From Flavobacteriales bacterium (GTDB taxonomy: Bacteria > Bacteroidota > Bacteroidia > Flavobacteriales > Flavobacteriaceae): a stretch of 47,847 nt of DNA. This document shows, one piece after another, positions 33,985-44,420 of the stretch. Both the position numbers and the translations under genes were made by a program. The notes beneath the pieces were generated by a model, which was given only the letters and a program-made list of their open reading frames with translations, was not told the origin of the DNA and made no database searches. The stretch is taken from the NCBI GenBank assembly GCA_027039975.1, contig JALWFE010000039.1:1-47847 (forward strand), given 5' to 3'. Numbering within the stretch: position 1 is the first letter of the stretch; every line of letters starts with the position of its first letter.

Positions 33985-35070
33985 ATGAAAACAACCGCTC
34001 TTAATAAAATACATAAACAACTCGGGGCTAAAATGATGCCTTTTGCGGGTTTTGAAATGCCCATCCAATATGAAGGTGTCAATGCCGAACACGAAACCGT
34101 CCGTAAGGCTGTTGGAGTTTTTGATGTATCTCATATGGGTAATTTTTTTGTGTCCGGTAAGGATGCTTTGGCGTTTTTGCAGTATATAACTTGTAACGAC
34201 GTGGCCAAGCTCAAGCCCGGAAAAGTGCAATATTCCTGTTTTCCGAATGAAAAAAACGGGATTGTTGATGATTTGTTGGTTTATCAACTGGATGATGACA
34301 GATATATGTTGGTGGTCAACGGGGCGAATATAGAAAAAGATTGGGCTTGGGTCAATATGCACGCCATCGGTCGTAATGTTAAGCTTGAAAATTTGTCTGG
34401 TGAATACAGTATTTTGGCAGTTCAAGGACCTCAGGCGCCGGCTGTTATGCAAAAATTAGCCGGAGACAGTGCCGATTTGGAACATTTGAAATTTTATACT
34501 TGGACAAAAGCGGATTTATCCGGACATAAGGATATTTTAGTATCCGCTACCGGCTATACGGGTGAAAAGGGATACGAGATTTATGTCAAAAACGAATGGG
34601 CGGAAGATATTTGGAATGCTTTGTTTGAAGTGGGAGAAGAGTATGGTATCAAACCAGCAGGTTTGGGAGCACGTGATACGTTGCGATTGGAAAAAGGTTA
34701 TTGTTTGTACGGCAATGATATAGACGATACGACGTCGCCAATTGAAGCGGGGCTCGGGTGGATTACTAAATTTACCAAAGATTTTATCAACAGTGAAAAC
34801 CTCAAAAAACAAAAAGAGCAGGGGCTAAGTCGTAAATTGGTAGGTTTTAAAATGAAAGGCAAAGGTATTGCCCGTCATGGCTATGATATTGTCGATGAAA
34901 ACAGTAATAAAATAGGCTATGTGACCAGCGGTACCATGTCGCCGACGCTCAAAGAAGCTATCGGAATGGGCTATGTACCAGTAGAAAAAGCCAAGCCCGG
35001 TAGTGAGATTTTTATTCAAATAAGAAAAAAACAAGTGCCGGCGGAAGTAGTGAAAATGCCGTTTATTTAG
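33985..35070 (+). CDS. gcvT: Aminomethyltransferase (glycine cleavage system T protein)
   Basis: Transfers the methylene group from the aminomethyl-lipoyl H protein to tetrahydrofolate and releases ammonia. The 361 residues show the family text: [22 protein letters not shown] at the start, [10 protein letters not shown], the folate-site [45 protein letters not shown], and [23 protein letters not shown]. Full length, with no gcvH or gcvP nearby, which is common in Flavobacteriia. Both flanks are repeat-rich: the stop at 35070 is only 10 bp from a 23-bp module. Confidence 0.97.
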   Translation: MKTTALNKIHKQLGAKMMPFAGFEMPIQYEGVNAEHETVRKAVGVFDVSHMGNFFVSGKDALAFLQYITCNDVAKLKPGKVQYSCFPNEKNGIVDDLLVYQLDDDRYMLVVNGANIEKDWAWVNMHAIGRNVKLENLSGEYSILAVQGPQAPAVMQKLAGDSADLEHLKFYTWTKADLSGHKDILVSATGYTGEKGYEIYVKNEWAEDIWNALFEVGEEYGIKPAGLGARDTLRLEKGYCLYGNDIDDTTSPIEAGLGWITKFTKDFINSENLKKQKEQGLSRKLVGFKMKGKGIARHGYDIVDENSNKIGYVTSGTMSPTLKEAIGMGYVPVEKAKPGSEIFIQIRKKQVPAEVVKMPFI

Positions 35071-35079
35071 TTGAAAGTT

Positions 35080-35290
35080 GCACTTCGACAGGCTCAGTGA
35101 CCTGAGTTAAAAGTTGAAAGTTGAAAGTGGAAAGTGGAAAGTGCGGGTTTTTAGTGGAAAGTGCCAAGCGACAAAGCTGTAAAGTGCGGGTTTTTTAGTG
35201 GAAAGTGCCGAGTGCGAAGTGGAAAGTGCCTAGTGCCAAGTGGAAGGTGCGAATGAGTTGAAAGTGGAAAGTGAAAAGTGGAAAGTGCGA
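35080..35290 (+). repeat. CACTTCGACAGG module and AGTTGAA/AGTGGAA heptamer tract
   Basis: 35080-35102 is the inverted exact copy of 3275-3297 and 44800-44822. From 35107 the sequence is made of heptamers AGTTGAA and AGTGGAA, broken by GTGCGGGTTTTTTAGTGG and CCTAGTGCCAAG strings. A 25-bp string at 35181-35205 and a 19-bp string at 35247-35265 recur exactly, inverted, at 44768-44792 and 44729-44747. Confidence 0.85.
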
Positions 35291-35293
35291 CCT

Positions 35294-35394
35294 GTCATTC
35301 CGACAGAGCGCAGCGACGAGGAATCTGAGATTTCTTCCCGCTCCCTACGGGTACGGGACAGGCTCTCACTCCTATGTCGCTCGTTCGAAATGAC
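35294..35394. mobile_element. MITE-like 101-bp element with imperfect terminal inverted repeats
   Basis: Ends GTCATTCCGA and TCGAAATGAC match as a 10-bp inverted repeat with one mismatch; inner arms GAGCGCAGCGACGAG and TGTCGCTCGTTCG also pair in part. The centre has CCCGCTCCCTACGGG, shared with 44611-44625. No coding capacity. A left-half copy is at 32984-33047. Mobility is inferred only. Confidence 0.5.
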
Positions 35395-35396
35395 AC

Positions 35397-35472
35397 CGGA
35401 TATCCAACATCCGACACCGGGCATCCGACATCCGGCATCTAACACAAGACATCAGGAATCGGACATCTAACG
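35397..35472 (+). repeat. ATCCGACACC-type degenerate heptamer repeat
   Basis: Units of about 7 bp such as CATCCGA, CACCGGG, CATCCGG, CATCTAA. The inverted counterpart (GATGTCC, GGTGTCG) is at 44521-44580. Confidence 0.75.
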
Positions 35473-35543
35473 AAAACAATCATTATTAACAAAACACGCT
35501 ATGAACCTAAAACGCACTTGGTACTTTACACTAGGCACTTGGC

Positions 35544-36987
<1,444 letters not shown>

Positions 36988-37000
36988 ATAATTTTCATAA

Positions 37001-37030
37001 AAAAAACCGGCAAAATCGTGCCGGTTTTTT
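37001..37030 (+). terminator. Intrinsic terminator of the lyase gene
   Basis: AAAAAACCGGCA (37001-37012) pairs perfectly with TGCCGGTTTTTT (37019-37030). The A- and T-runs on both sides make it usable by the convergent LRR gene too. Confidence 0.9.
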
Positions 37031-37058
37031 TGTTAAAATATAAAACGGTATTCCGTTA

Positions 37059-40000
37059 TTAATTTTTCACTAATTTGAATACAGCTGTATTGCCTTGATT
37101 ATATTCAATATGCAACAAATACAGACCTGAACTTAATTTAGATACGTTTATTTGCGGAAAATAATCACTTTTATAAACGGTTTGTCCTTGCATGTTTTGG
37201 ACACTGATAGTTTTGATATTAACATTACCGGTCAATTCAATATTAAGCAAATCATTAAACGGGTTGGGATAGACATTTATGTTTTCATTAAAAGTCTCGT
37301 CAATGCCAAGGGCATCACATTCCGCTTGAGTTTCGACGAAATGGGAATTTGAATCAATTTGTGTCCAATTATTAGCACAATAATTTTCATCATCAACAAA
37401 TATACAAGTTAAGTTTGGATTTCCTGTTGCTCTAAACCTTTCTTGACCATAACTTGTTCCGGTTAAAAGTGAGTTGTGACCATTTTGAACGTTTAATTGG
37501 GATAAGTTGTTATCATATACCCATAGTAGTGATACATTTTGATTTTGACTAACATCTAAATCAGTTAATTCATTATTGTATAAAAATAGGGTTTCAATAT
37601 TAGGATTTTGACTTAAATCTAAGTTATTTAAATGATTTTCTGCGATATGCAAAAGTTTTAATTCAGACAATTGATTAAGTGATATATTAGATAAATTAAG
37701 TGTATAAAGGTATAACCATTTTAAATGCGTATTATGTGATAAATCAACATTTGATATATTATTCTCACCTAAATCCAAATATTCTAAATTTATATTATTA
37801 GATAAATCAACATTATTTAATTGATTTACACAAAGGGAGAGGAGAGTTAAATTAGTGTTTTGGCTGACATCAATATTTGTAAGTTGATTAAAGCAAAGAT
37901 CTAAGTTTGTTAATTGCGGGTAAGATGAGACATCTATACTGTTAAACTGATTATGGCTTAAATTGAGATTCAATAAATAGTTATTTTGAGAGAGATTAAT
38001 AGTGTTTAAATTGTTTCTACTAGCATTTAAAAGTTGTAAATCTGTAAAATCTTCAATACCTGTTAAATCAGAGATATTTTTATTCCTAACATTTAGTGAT
38101 ATAACATTACTTATTCTTGATGTCAGGACAAGATCATCATTTGCAATACCATTTCCCATACTACTGGCATCACCTAGCGGAACCGTATTGCCATTGGCAT
38201 CGTGTGTTTCCAGATAATTTTCAAAGTTATCATCAGGGACATAAGTGGTTTGATACATGATTGCATTACATTCCGTTTGGGTTTCGACGAAATGGGTATT
38301 ACTATCGATATACCAATTTGATAAATAAGAAGCATTTTTATCATCAACGAAAATACAAGAGAGATTGGGATTGATAGAAGCGTCAAAATATGAAATAGCA
38401 CTATTATTTCCATTACGAATATCAATAGATGAAATTTGCATATTATAACACCAAACTCCATATAAATTGTGATTATTTGAAAAATATAAATTTCCTGTTA
38501 AATTGTTGTCTGAAAGATTTATTTTATATAAATTAGACATGTTATCAAACAGTCCTGCCGGAATATCACCAGTAAGTTGATTGTTTTCTATGTAGAAGAA
38601 AACCAAATTATTTAAATTGCTCAAATTAGCGGGAATATTACCGGTTAAGTGATTATAATCCATTGCTAAATATTCTAAATTAGATAAATTACCTAATTGT
38701 GATGGTATGTTACCGGTTAATTGATTATTCCATACATTTAAATATTTTAAGTCGGACAAATTACCTATTTCAACAGGAATATTTCCGGTTAGTTGGTTAG
38801 CACGTAGATTAAGAGTCGTTAGGTTAGACAAGTTACCTATTTCAGGTGGTATATTTCCTGAAATATTATTATAATCAATCCAAAGAGATTTAAGGTCTGA
38901 TAAATTTCCTATTTCGCCGGGAATATATCCGTTTAATTGGTTGTTAGACAAATCAATTTCAAAGACACGATTACCCCTAACGGTAACGCCGTACCAGTCT
39001 CTAACATTTGCATTGGTATTCCAGTTATCATTATGTGTCCAGTTATCTCCGTCAGTTGCATTGTATAATGATAAAAGAGCATCTTTATCAGATTGTAATA
39101 CCGGTCCATATAAATGAACGGTATTTCTATCAATAGTTAAATCAGGTATAACAGGGCTACCCGCTTTGCAAGTATAATCTCCCAAATCATTATCTTGTGC
39201 ATTAGTAATAGAATAGGTTTGACCGTTGGCACCGGGAATTGCCGTGTCATTATGATACCATTGATAAGTAACACCGGTACCGTTAATCGTTGGCATAGTA
39301 AAAGTGTAATTATTACCGGTGACCATGTCAATGGATAATTCAGTTTCCAATTTATTCATGGGAGAATAAATAAAATAACCGTTGTTTGCTTCAAGATGTG
39401 TTTTAATAGCATTAAAATGCGGTTCTAAATCGGCAAAATGAAAATCATTATTATAAATGTAAAGATATTGTATATCGGGAATGGAACTAAAATCTGGAAT
39501 AACACCTGATAGATGATTGTTACTAAAGAAAAGGTATATAGCACTGGTAAATGATGAAAAGTTTGCGGGAATGCTTCCTGTTAAGTTGTTAAAGGCAAGA
39601 CTTAAATAATTTAAGTTTGTTAAGTTTCCAATTTCCGAAGGGATAGAACCTGATAAATCATTAAATGAAAGTCGTAAAAATGTTAAGTTGGTCATATTAC
39701 CAATTTCTGTTGGTATGGTTCCTGTTAATTGGTTGTTCCCTAAATTTAATTCCATTAGATTAGACAAGTTTCCAATTTCAACAGGAATATTACCAGAAAG
39801 ATTGTTATTTCTGACATTTAATACTATTAATTGAGATAAATTTACAATATCAGCAGGAATATTACCTGTTAAATTATTGTATTGTAATTCAATTTTTGTA
39901 ACATGGTCTTGTCCGTTGATATTTTCAACGGTTAAACCATACCAGGAACTAACGGGATTTGAGGTATTCCAGTTATCTTGGTATGTCCAATTTTGTCCAT

Positions 40001-40106
40001 CGGTTGCGTTGTAGAGGGCTATCAAAGCGTCACGTTCGCTTTGAGGTACTTGGGCTTGCAATAGATTTATTGCGAAAATCAATGATAATAAAATAATTTT
40101 TTTCAT
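37059..40106 (-). CDS. Large leucine-rich-repeat surface protein with T9SS sorting domain
   Basis: 1015 residues, predicted to be exported by Sec (signal KKIILLSLIFAINLLQAQ) and then by the type IX system. Order: an LRR N-cap (SERDALIALYNATDGQNWTYQ), plant-type 24-residue LRRs with GNIPxEIGNLSNLxxL, an Ig-like segment near 255-330 (YQWYHNDTAIPGANG), a second copy of the N-cap (SDKDALLSLYNATDGDNW) with more plant-type LRRs, a link region, then LRRs of a different bacterial type (LDLSQNPNIETLFLYNNELTDLDVS). The C-terminus (YPNPFNDLLNIEL..., GLYLLHIEYNQGNTAVFKLVKN) is a type A Por sorting domain. Probably an adhesin or binding protein. The internal duplication and two LRR classes show assembly by domain shuffling. 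Confidence 0.92.
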   Translation of the reverse strand: MKKIILLSLIFAINLLQAQVPQSERDALIALYNATDGQNWTYQDNWNTSNPVSSWYGLTVENINGQDHVTKIELQYNNLTGNIPADIVNLSQLIVLNVRNNNLSGNIPVEIGNLSNLMELNLGNNQLTGTIPTEIGNMTNLTFLRLSFNDLSGSIPSEIGNLTNLNYLSLAFNNLTGSIPANFSSFTSAIYLFFSNNHLSGVIPDFSSIPDIQYLYIYNNDFHFADLEPHFNAIKTHLEANNGYFIYSPMNKLETELSIDMVTGNNYTFTMPTINGTGVTYQWYHNDTAIPGANGQTYSITNAQDNDLGDYTCKAGSPVIPDLTIDRNTVHLYGPVLQSDKDALLSLYNATDGDNWTHNDNWNTNANVRDWYGVTVRGNRVFEIDLSNNQLNGYIPGEIGNLSDLKSLWIDYNNISGNIPPEIGNLSNLTTLNLRANQLTGNIPVEIGNLSDLKYLNVWNNQLTGNIPSQLGNLSNLEYLAMDYNHLTGNIPANLSNLNNLVFFYIENNQLTGDIPAGLFDNMSNLYKINLSDNNLTGNLYFSNNHNLYGVWCYNMQISSIDIRNGNNSAISYFDASINPNLSCIFVDDKNASYLSNWYIDSNTHFVETQTECNAIMYQTTYVPDDNFENYLETHDANGNTVPLGDASSMGNGIANDDLVLTSRISNVISLNVRNKNISDLTGIEDFTDLQLLNASRNNLNTINLSQNNYLLNLNLSHNQFNSIDVSSYPQLTNLDLCFNQLTNIDVSQNTNLTLLSLCVNQLNNVDLSNNINLEYLDLGENNISNVDLSHNTHLKWLYLYTLNLSNISLNQLSELKLLHIAENHLNNLDLSQNPNIETLFLYNNELTDLDVSQNQNVSLLWVYDNNLSQLNVQNGHNSLLTGTSYGQERFRATGNPNLTCIFVDDENYCANNWTQIDSNSHFVETQAECDALGIDETFNENINVYPNPFNDLLNIELTGNVNIKTISVQNMQGQTVYKSDYFPQINVSKLSSGLYLLHIEYNQGNTAVFKLVKN

Positions 40107-40150
40107 GTTTTTTAGAAAATTTAATTAATGCTTATTTCGTTATATTTATT

Positions 40151-40245
40151 GTCGGCTTTTCGGCTTGTTACCGGCTTGTTAATTTTTTAATCGTATAAAC
40201 GGTTAAAACGTTTTTCAAAGTTTACTTTATAAGTATTGCTTATTG
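40151..40245. repeat. 95-bp duplication, partner at 40683-40777
   Basis: Aligns without gaps to 40683-40777 (offset 532) with about eight differences. It covers the last codons and the downstream flank (two CGGCTTGTT units) of the LytTR gene. The copies flank the small secreted-protein gene. Confidence 0.9.
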
Positions 40246-40252
40246 CTACCGG
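40187..40252 (-). pseudogene. Remnant 3' end of a LytTR-type gene
   Basis: 21 codons before a TAA at 40187-40189 read PVAISNTYKVNFEKRFNRLYD, against TISRTYKENFEKRFNRLYD at the C-terminus of the intact LytTR protein. The frame is still open but is closed upstream by an in-frame stop at 40253-40255, so only the tail of the gene remains. Confidence 0.7.
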
Positions 40253-40287
40253 TTACAACTTTGCAGTAGTTGAGAATTAATAAAAAA

Positions 40288-40641
40288 TTATTTACGCCTT
40301 TTAAGTAAATAAACATAACGAATTTTACCGGCAATAACATCCGAAGCATAGTTGACAAATTCCCAACCATTGTCATACAGAAAATTTAAAGCATCAATCA
40401 TAGTATTAAATTTCATAACTTTACCCGAAGCATCTTTTATTTTATAGGCTTTCATAAATTTTACCTTTTGTCCGTAATCCACATATATTTGATATTTGGA
40501 CCCGAACATTGAGGTGTTCATACCTACTAATTGAATGTACTCCCCGGCTTTTTCGTTAATGTTAACATCATTCACAAATACTTGTGAAAATAATGTATTA
40601 GAAATTAAAATAAAGAAAATTAAAAATGCTACTTTTTTCAT
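40288..40641 (-). CDS. Small secreted protein, unknown function
   Basis: 117 residues with a clear signal peptide (KKVAFLIFFILISNTLFSQ). The mature part starts VFVNDVNINEKAGEYIQLVGMN and ends in a basic tail (YVYLLKRRK); in between, FNTMIDALNFLYDNGWEFVNY is the most distinctive segment. I know similar small hypothetical proteins from Bacteroidota but no assigned role. It lies between two copies of a 95-bp duplication and downstream of the LytTR gene on the same strand (77 bp gap), so the regulator may control it. No promoter box was found. Confidence 0.75.
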   Translation of the reverse strand: MKKVAFLIFFILISNTLFSQVFVNDVNINEKAGEYIQLVGMNTSMFGSKYQIYVDYGQKVKFMKAYKIKDASGKVMKFNTMIDALNFLYDNGWEFVNYASDVIAGKIRYVYLLKRRK

Positions 40642-40718
40642 AATCGTATTTTTTTAAGTTATACCTACTCCCGAATTTTATAGCCGGCTTTTCGGCTTGT
40701 TCCCGGCTTGTTAATTTT

Positions 40719-41135
40719 TTAATCGTATAAACGGTTAAAACGTTTTTCAAAATTTTCTTTGTAAGTCCGGCTTATTGTAAGTTTTTTTCTATTGACGACT
40801 ATGTTACTGCCGTTTATCCTGCCTTCTAAAAAAGGTTGTAACAAGTTTACGATGTAACTGTCATTGACACGTGCAAAATGTTGTGGCAAACGTTGATAAA
40901 GGCCGGCAAGGGATTCTTTGAGATAATAAATATTGCCCTTTACGTCTTGAAACCAAATATAATTGGTATGTTCCAAATGTTTTTTATCGTTTGAAAACCA
41001 AACGATATCTTCATACTTAACGATTTTACGGGAAATTTCGTTAAGTCCCAAATCTTTAATTTTGTGCAAATAGGTAGTCAATCCGGTTAAACCGATTTTT
41101 TTGGTGGCGATGTTAAAATTTTGAAGTGTTGTCAT
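40719..41135 (-). CDS. LytTR-type DNA-binding protein without receiver domain
   Basis: 138 residues, essentially one LytTR domain: KIVKYEDIVWFSNDKKHLEHTNYIWFQDVKGN, LKESLAGLYQRLPQHFARVNDSYIVNLL, then NRKKLTISRTYKENFEKRF. The FxRVNxSYIVNL core is diagnostic. There is no phospho-acceptor domain, so it must be controlled otherwise (level of synthesis or a partner). Upstream on the same strand is a membrane TPR-HTH regulator; downstream are a small secreted protein and a large LRR surface protein, both possible targets. The 3' 59 bp and flank are duplicated at 40151-40245. Confidence 0.88.
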   Translation of the reverse strand: MTTLQNFNIATKKIGLTGLTTYLHKIKDLGLNEISRKIVKYEDIVWFSNDKKHLEHTNYIWFQDVKGNIYYLKESLAGLYQRLPQHFARVNDSYIVNLLQPFLEGRINGSNIVVNRKKLTISRTYKENFEKRFNRLYD

Positions 41136-41242
41136 AGGATTTTGTTTGTGTGTTTAATAACAAATTTTTTCACTACAATAATAAAAAGGATTTATAACAT
41201 TTTTACTGCTTTTTCAAGTGTTTTGGCCGGAAAAGACGTTTT

Positions 41243-41258
41243 TTACCCTCACGGGTAA
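41243..41258 (+). terminator. Short hairpin with T-run upstream of the LytTR gene
   Basis: TTACCC-TCAC-GGGTAA, followed on the plus strand by GGCCTTTTTTTCC. There is no plus-strand gene before it; it could act on a plus-strand RNA or lie in the LytTR leader. Tentative. Confidence 0.3.
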
Positions 41259-41404
41259 GGCCTTTTTTTCCTTAAATGAAGAAAATGAAAAAAACCGTGG
41301 TTTTTAATGAAAAAAAAATAAAATAAAAACCGGCTTTCTTATCTTTTGCGGAGAAAGGTTTTGATAGTTAATATAAAATAATAAAAATTTTATTACAAAA
41401 CTAA

Positions 41405-43258
41405 TCAAATAAACTTGTTTTTAAATAAAAATTCCAACAACATCTGATAATACAATCCGGTTGCTTTGTAATCGGTATATCGTTCGGAAGTTCCTTCGTA
41501 AGCTTTCAATGTTTGGTAAAGTTCTTTACGCCACGCTTTGACCGTATTTTCGCTGTAATCAAATCTATCGGCAAATTCCTTACGGCTGACACCGTTGGCA
41601 ATACTTTCCCATACCTCGATTAAGATGGGCTTGTTGATATTAAATGTTTCCTGTAAATAGTGATGAAATTCTTTTAATTTTTCGGATTTTTCTTGGAAAT
41701 AGGTCGATTTATCCGTTCTAAATTCTGCATTATTATTAAAGTAAGCCGGATTTAGACCGGATTTTTGTTCGATAATCTTCGGTTCATTAGTTTCCAATTG
41801 ACGGGTTAGTTCTTTTACTTTTTGGACTAATTCATTGAGTTTTCGTTTTTCAATCAAATGTTTTTTGTAAATTCTGGCAGTAACTATACTTATCAAAATC
41901 AATAAAACTACCAGTGAAGACAAACCGAATAATAATCGTTGTCTGACAATTTTTTGTTTGAGTAATTCTTTTTCTTTTTGAGCCAATTCTTTTTCTTTGG
42001 CTTCGGTTTGGTATTTGGTTTCGAGTTCGGCGATTTTTATATCCCGTTCTTTGTTGGATAAACTATCGTTTAAGTTGTGGTATTTTTCAAAAAATTCCAA
42101 AGCTTTTTTATATTTTTTTTGATGTTTGTAAATCAGGAAATTATATTTCCAGAAATCAGCCAATAAAGATTTATTGAAATTTTGATGATCAACAGTGTCT
42201 TTTGCTATTTGTTTTAAAATTTTTTCTGCTTTTTGATATTTTTTCAGGTGGATTAATGATTTTACAAATGATAATTTGCCGCCTATTTGAATGAGTTTAT
42301 GTTTAAGAGAATCAGCCAATTTGACAGCTTTCAAATGATAAGGAAGCGCTTTGTCATAGCGGTTCATCCTTTGATACACAACGGCCATATTGTTTAAAAC
42401 ATCAAAAACGTATAATGAATAGCCGTTTTTTTTGAAGTAATCTAAAGCTAAGGAATCATAATGCAGGGCTTGGTCGAATTTTTTCCAACGTGAGTATAAT
42501 ATTCCTAATGAATGATAGTTTATCTTAACATAATCTTTATTACTTATTTTTAATGAATCGGACATAGCTTTGAAAAAGTATTTTTCCGCTATAGGATATT
42601 GTTCCATTTCCATATACAAGTAACCGATATTATAAAAAGCTTTGCTTTTTTCGTTATAATTGCCGGCTTTTTCAGATAATTCGGCTTGTTTTAAAAAAGC
42701 GTTTATTTCTTTTTCGTTTTGATTAATTTTTCCGTAAGCTATACCGATATTCCCATAAATAATCGCTAAAACACTTAATATGTCAGTATTTGATTGATTA
42801 CCGGTTTTTCTGATGGCTTCTTGATATATTTCAAGCGCTTTTCGTGGCTTTTGCAAGTCGATATATATACGTCCCAATTGATTGATATCCAACAAATAAC
42901 ATTTTAAACAATTGTGTTTTTTATCTATTTCAATTGCTTTTTCTATTTGGTCAATGGCGGCAGTATAATCTGCTTTGTTTAGATAAATCATTGAAAAAGC
43001 CCGGTATGTTTTGGCTTCATTTTTATAATCCTTTTTTTGATGTGCCAGTTTTTTAAGTTCATTCAGATAAACCGCAGATTTTTCGGGCGTTTCAAAATTG
43101 ATTAACAATGGTGCCAGTTTGTTAAGCAGTTCGTAGCGTTTTTCGGTACCGGTAGTGTGGCTTAAAAGATTTTCCAAACTGTCTTTTTTTTGCACTTGCG
43201 ACCATAAAACAACGGGATACAGGAGCAAAACCGCTATCCCAATGCGTAAAAAATTCAT
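41405..43258 (-). CDS. TPR-repeat membrane regulator with C-terminal helix-turn-helix
   Basis: 617 residues in a layout common in Bacteroidota: signal peptide 1-20, about eight tetratricopeptide repeats in 40-400 (for example AFYNIGYLYMEMEQYPIAEKYFFKAM), a coiled coil 400-440, one transmembrane helix 442-461, a second coiled coil to about 490, and a C-terminal helix-turn-helix at about 546-585 (IANGVSRKEFADRFDYSENTVKAWRKEL). The TPR part would face the periplasm and the DNA-binding part the cytoplasm, so it is a candidate one-component transmembrane regulator. It precedes the LytTR gene (269 bp). A TAnnTTTG box is at 43282-43289. Confidence 0.87.
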   Translation of the reverse strand: MNFLRIGIAVLLLYPVVLWSQVQKKDSLENLLSHTTGTEKRYELLNKLAPLLINFETPEKSAVYLNELKKLAHQKKDYKNEAKTYRAFSMIYLNKADYTAAIDQIEKAIEIDKKHNCLKCYLLDINQLGRIYIDLQKPRKALEIYQEAIRKTGNQSNTDILSVLAIIYGNIGIAYGKINQNEKEINAFLKQAELSEKAGNYNEKSKAFYNIGYLYMEMEQYPIAEKYFFKAMSDSLKISNKDYVKINYHSLGILYSRWKKFDQALHYDSLALDYFKKNGYSLYVFDVLNNMAVVYQRMNRYDKALPYHLKAVKLADSLKHKLIQIGGKLSFVKSLIHLKKYQKAEKILKQIAKDTVDHQNFNKSLLADFWKYNFLIYKHQKKYKKALEFFEKYHNLNDSLSNKERDIKIAELETKYQTEAKEKELAQKEKELLKQKIVRQRLLFGLSSLVVLLILISIVTARIYKKHLIEKRKLNELVQKVKELTRQLETNEPKIIEQKSGLNPAYFNNNAEFRTDKSTYFQEKSEKLKEFHHYLQETFNINKPILIEVWESIANGVSRKEFADRFDYSENTVKAWRKELYQTLKAYEGTSERYTDYKATGLYYQMLLEFLFKNKFI

Positions 43259-43281
43259 TGTGGTTTATTTTGTGTTGTTCG

Positions 43282-43289
43282 CAAATTTA
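43282..43289 (-). promoter_or_regulatory. Putative -7 box of the TPR-HTH gene
   Basis: TAAATTTG on the minus strand, perfect TAnnTTTG, 23 bp before the ATG at 43258. Confidence 0.5.
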
Positions 43290-43462
43290 ACAAAATTTTA
43301 ACAATTAATACCAATTTTCAATATATAATAGTTTATAAAAACACCCAAATTCCGTGTTGGTAAACAGTTTTTTTGAGACAGTTCCAATGAATATGCAAGG
43401 AACATAACAAGACAAGTATTGGAGGCTAATTTTAAAGCCGGTAAAAAAAAGGTTTTTAAACA

Positions 43463-44413
43463 TCAAAAATGATATTTCGGTAGTCGTTGGATATCTTCCA
43501 AGGCATTGTAATAATCTTGTACGATTTCCTTGACGATGTCACCGGCCGGTTTAATATCGTTGATAAGACTTGCCACTTGTCCTATTTCAAGTTCACCTTC
43601 CTCCAAATCACCTTCAAACATCCCTTTTTTAGCCCTGGCACGTCCTAGCAGTTGTTTTAGTTGTTCTTCGGTAGGGCAGGTTTTGTAAAGTTCGGACAAA
43701 CGGCGGTAAAATTCATTTTTTATCAAGCGTACGGGTGCCAGTTCTTTTAAAGTCAAAACAGTATCACCGTCACCTGTTTGGAGGACAGCCTCTTTAAAAT
43801 TTTGATGTGCCGATGATTCTTCCGAAGCTACAAAACGGCTGCCTATTTGCACACCGTCGGCTCCGATAACCATGGCCGCCAGCATTTGCCTGCCGGTTGC
43901 GATACCACCTGCGGCAATAACAGGTATCTTAACCGCTTGGCGGACAGCCGGAACAAGAACCATAGTTGTAGTTTCTTCACGTCCGTTATGGCCACCGGCT
44001 TCAAAACCTTCGGCTGCAACGGCATCAACACCGGCGGCTTCCGCTTTTAAAGCAAATTTAACACTACTCACGACATGCGCCACCGTGATACCGTGTTCTT
44101 TTAACAAACCGGTCCATTTTTTGGGATTTCCGGCAGAGGTAAAAACAATTTTTACACCCTCATCTATGATAATTTTGATGATTTCTTCAATATCGGCATA
44201 GAGTAGGGGGACATTAACGCCAAAAGGTTTATCCGTATGCTGTTTGGCTTTCCGTATATGTTCACGAAGCACATCCGGATACATACTTCCGGCACCTATT
44301 AATCCCAATCCGCCGGCATTGCTGACAGCCGTCGCCAGCCGCCAGCCGCTGACCCATATCATACCACCTTGAATGATTGGATATTTAATGTTGAATAATT
44401 TGGTTATAGTCAT
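43463..44413 (-). CDS. Nitronate monooxygenase / FabK-like flavin enzyme
   Basis: FMN-dependent TIM-barrel oxidoreductase of the 2-nitropropane dioxygenase family, which also includes enoyl-ACP reductase FabK. The 316 residues start with KYPIIQGGMIWVSGWRLATAVSNAGGLGLIGAG and contain FGVNVPLL, AEGFEAGGHNGRE (the catalytic-His region), PVIAAGGIATGRQMLAAMVIGADGVQIGSRF. Family text cannot decide between nitronate oxidation and enoyl reduction; FabK is possible. The gene is alone on its mRNA as far as can be seen. Its start codon is immediately preceded, in the sense strand, by a long AACCARAT octamer array, with no recognisable promoter closer than that array. Confidence 0.88.
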   Translation of the reverse strand: MTITKLFNIKYPIIQGGMIWVSGWRLATAVSNAGGLGLIGAGSMYPDVLREHIRKAKQHTDKPFGVNVPLLYADIEEIIKIIIDEGVKIVFTSAGNPKKWTGLLKEHGITVAHVVSSVKFALKAEAAGVDAVAAEGFEAGGHNGREETTTMVLVPAVRQAVKIPVIAAGGIATGRQMLAAMVIGADGVQIGSRFVASEESSAHQNFKEAVLQTGDGDTVLTLKELAPVRLIKNEFYRRLSELYKTCPTEEQLKQLLGRARAKKGMFEGDLEEGELEIGQVASLINDIKPAGDIVKEIVQDYYNALEDIQRLPKYHF

Positions 44414-44420
44414 TTTGGTT

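Noticed and set aside
35240-35470. Overlapping open frames on both strands between gcvT and the lyase
   Set aside because: Both consist of heptamer repeats and the MITE-like element; no coding signature.
43847-44201. Plus-strand open frames of 67-109 codons inside the nitronate monooxygenase gene
   Set aside because: Shadows of a well-supported gene on the opposite strand.
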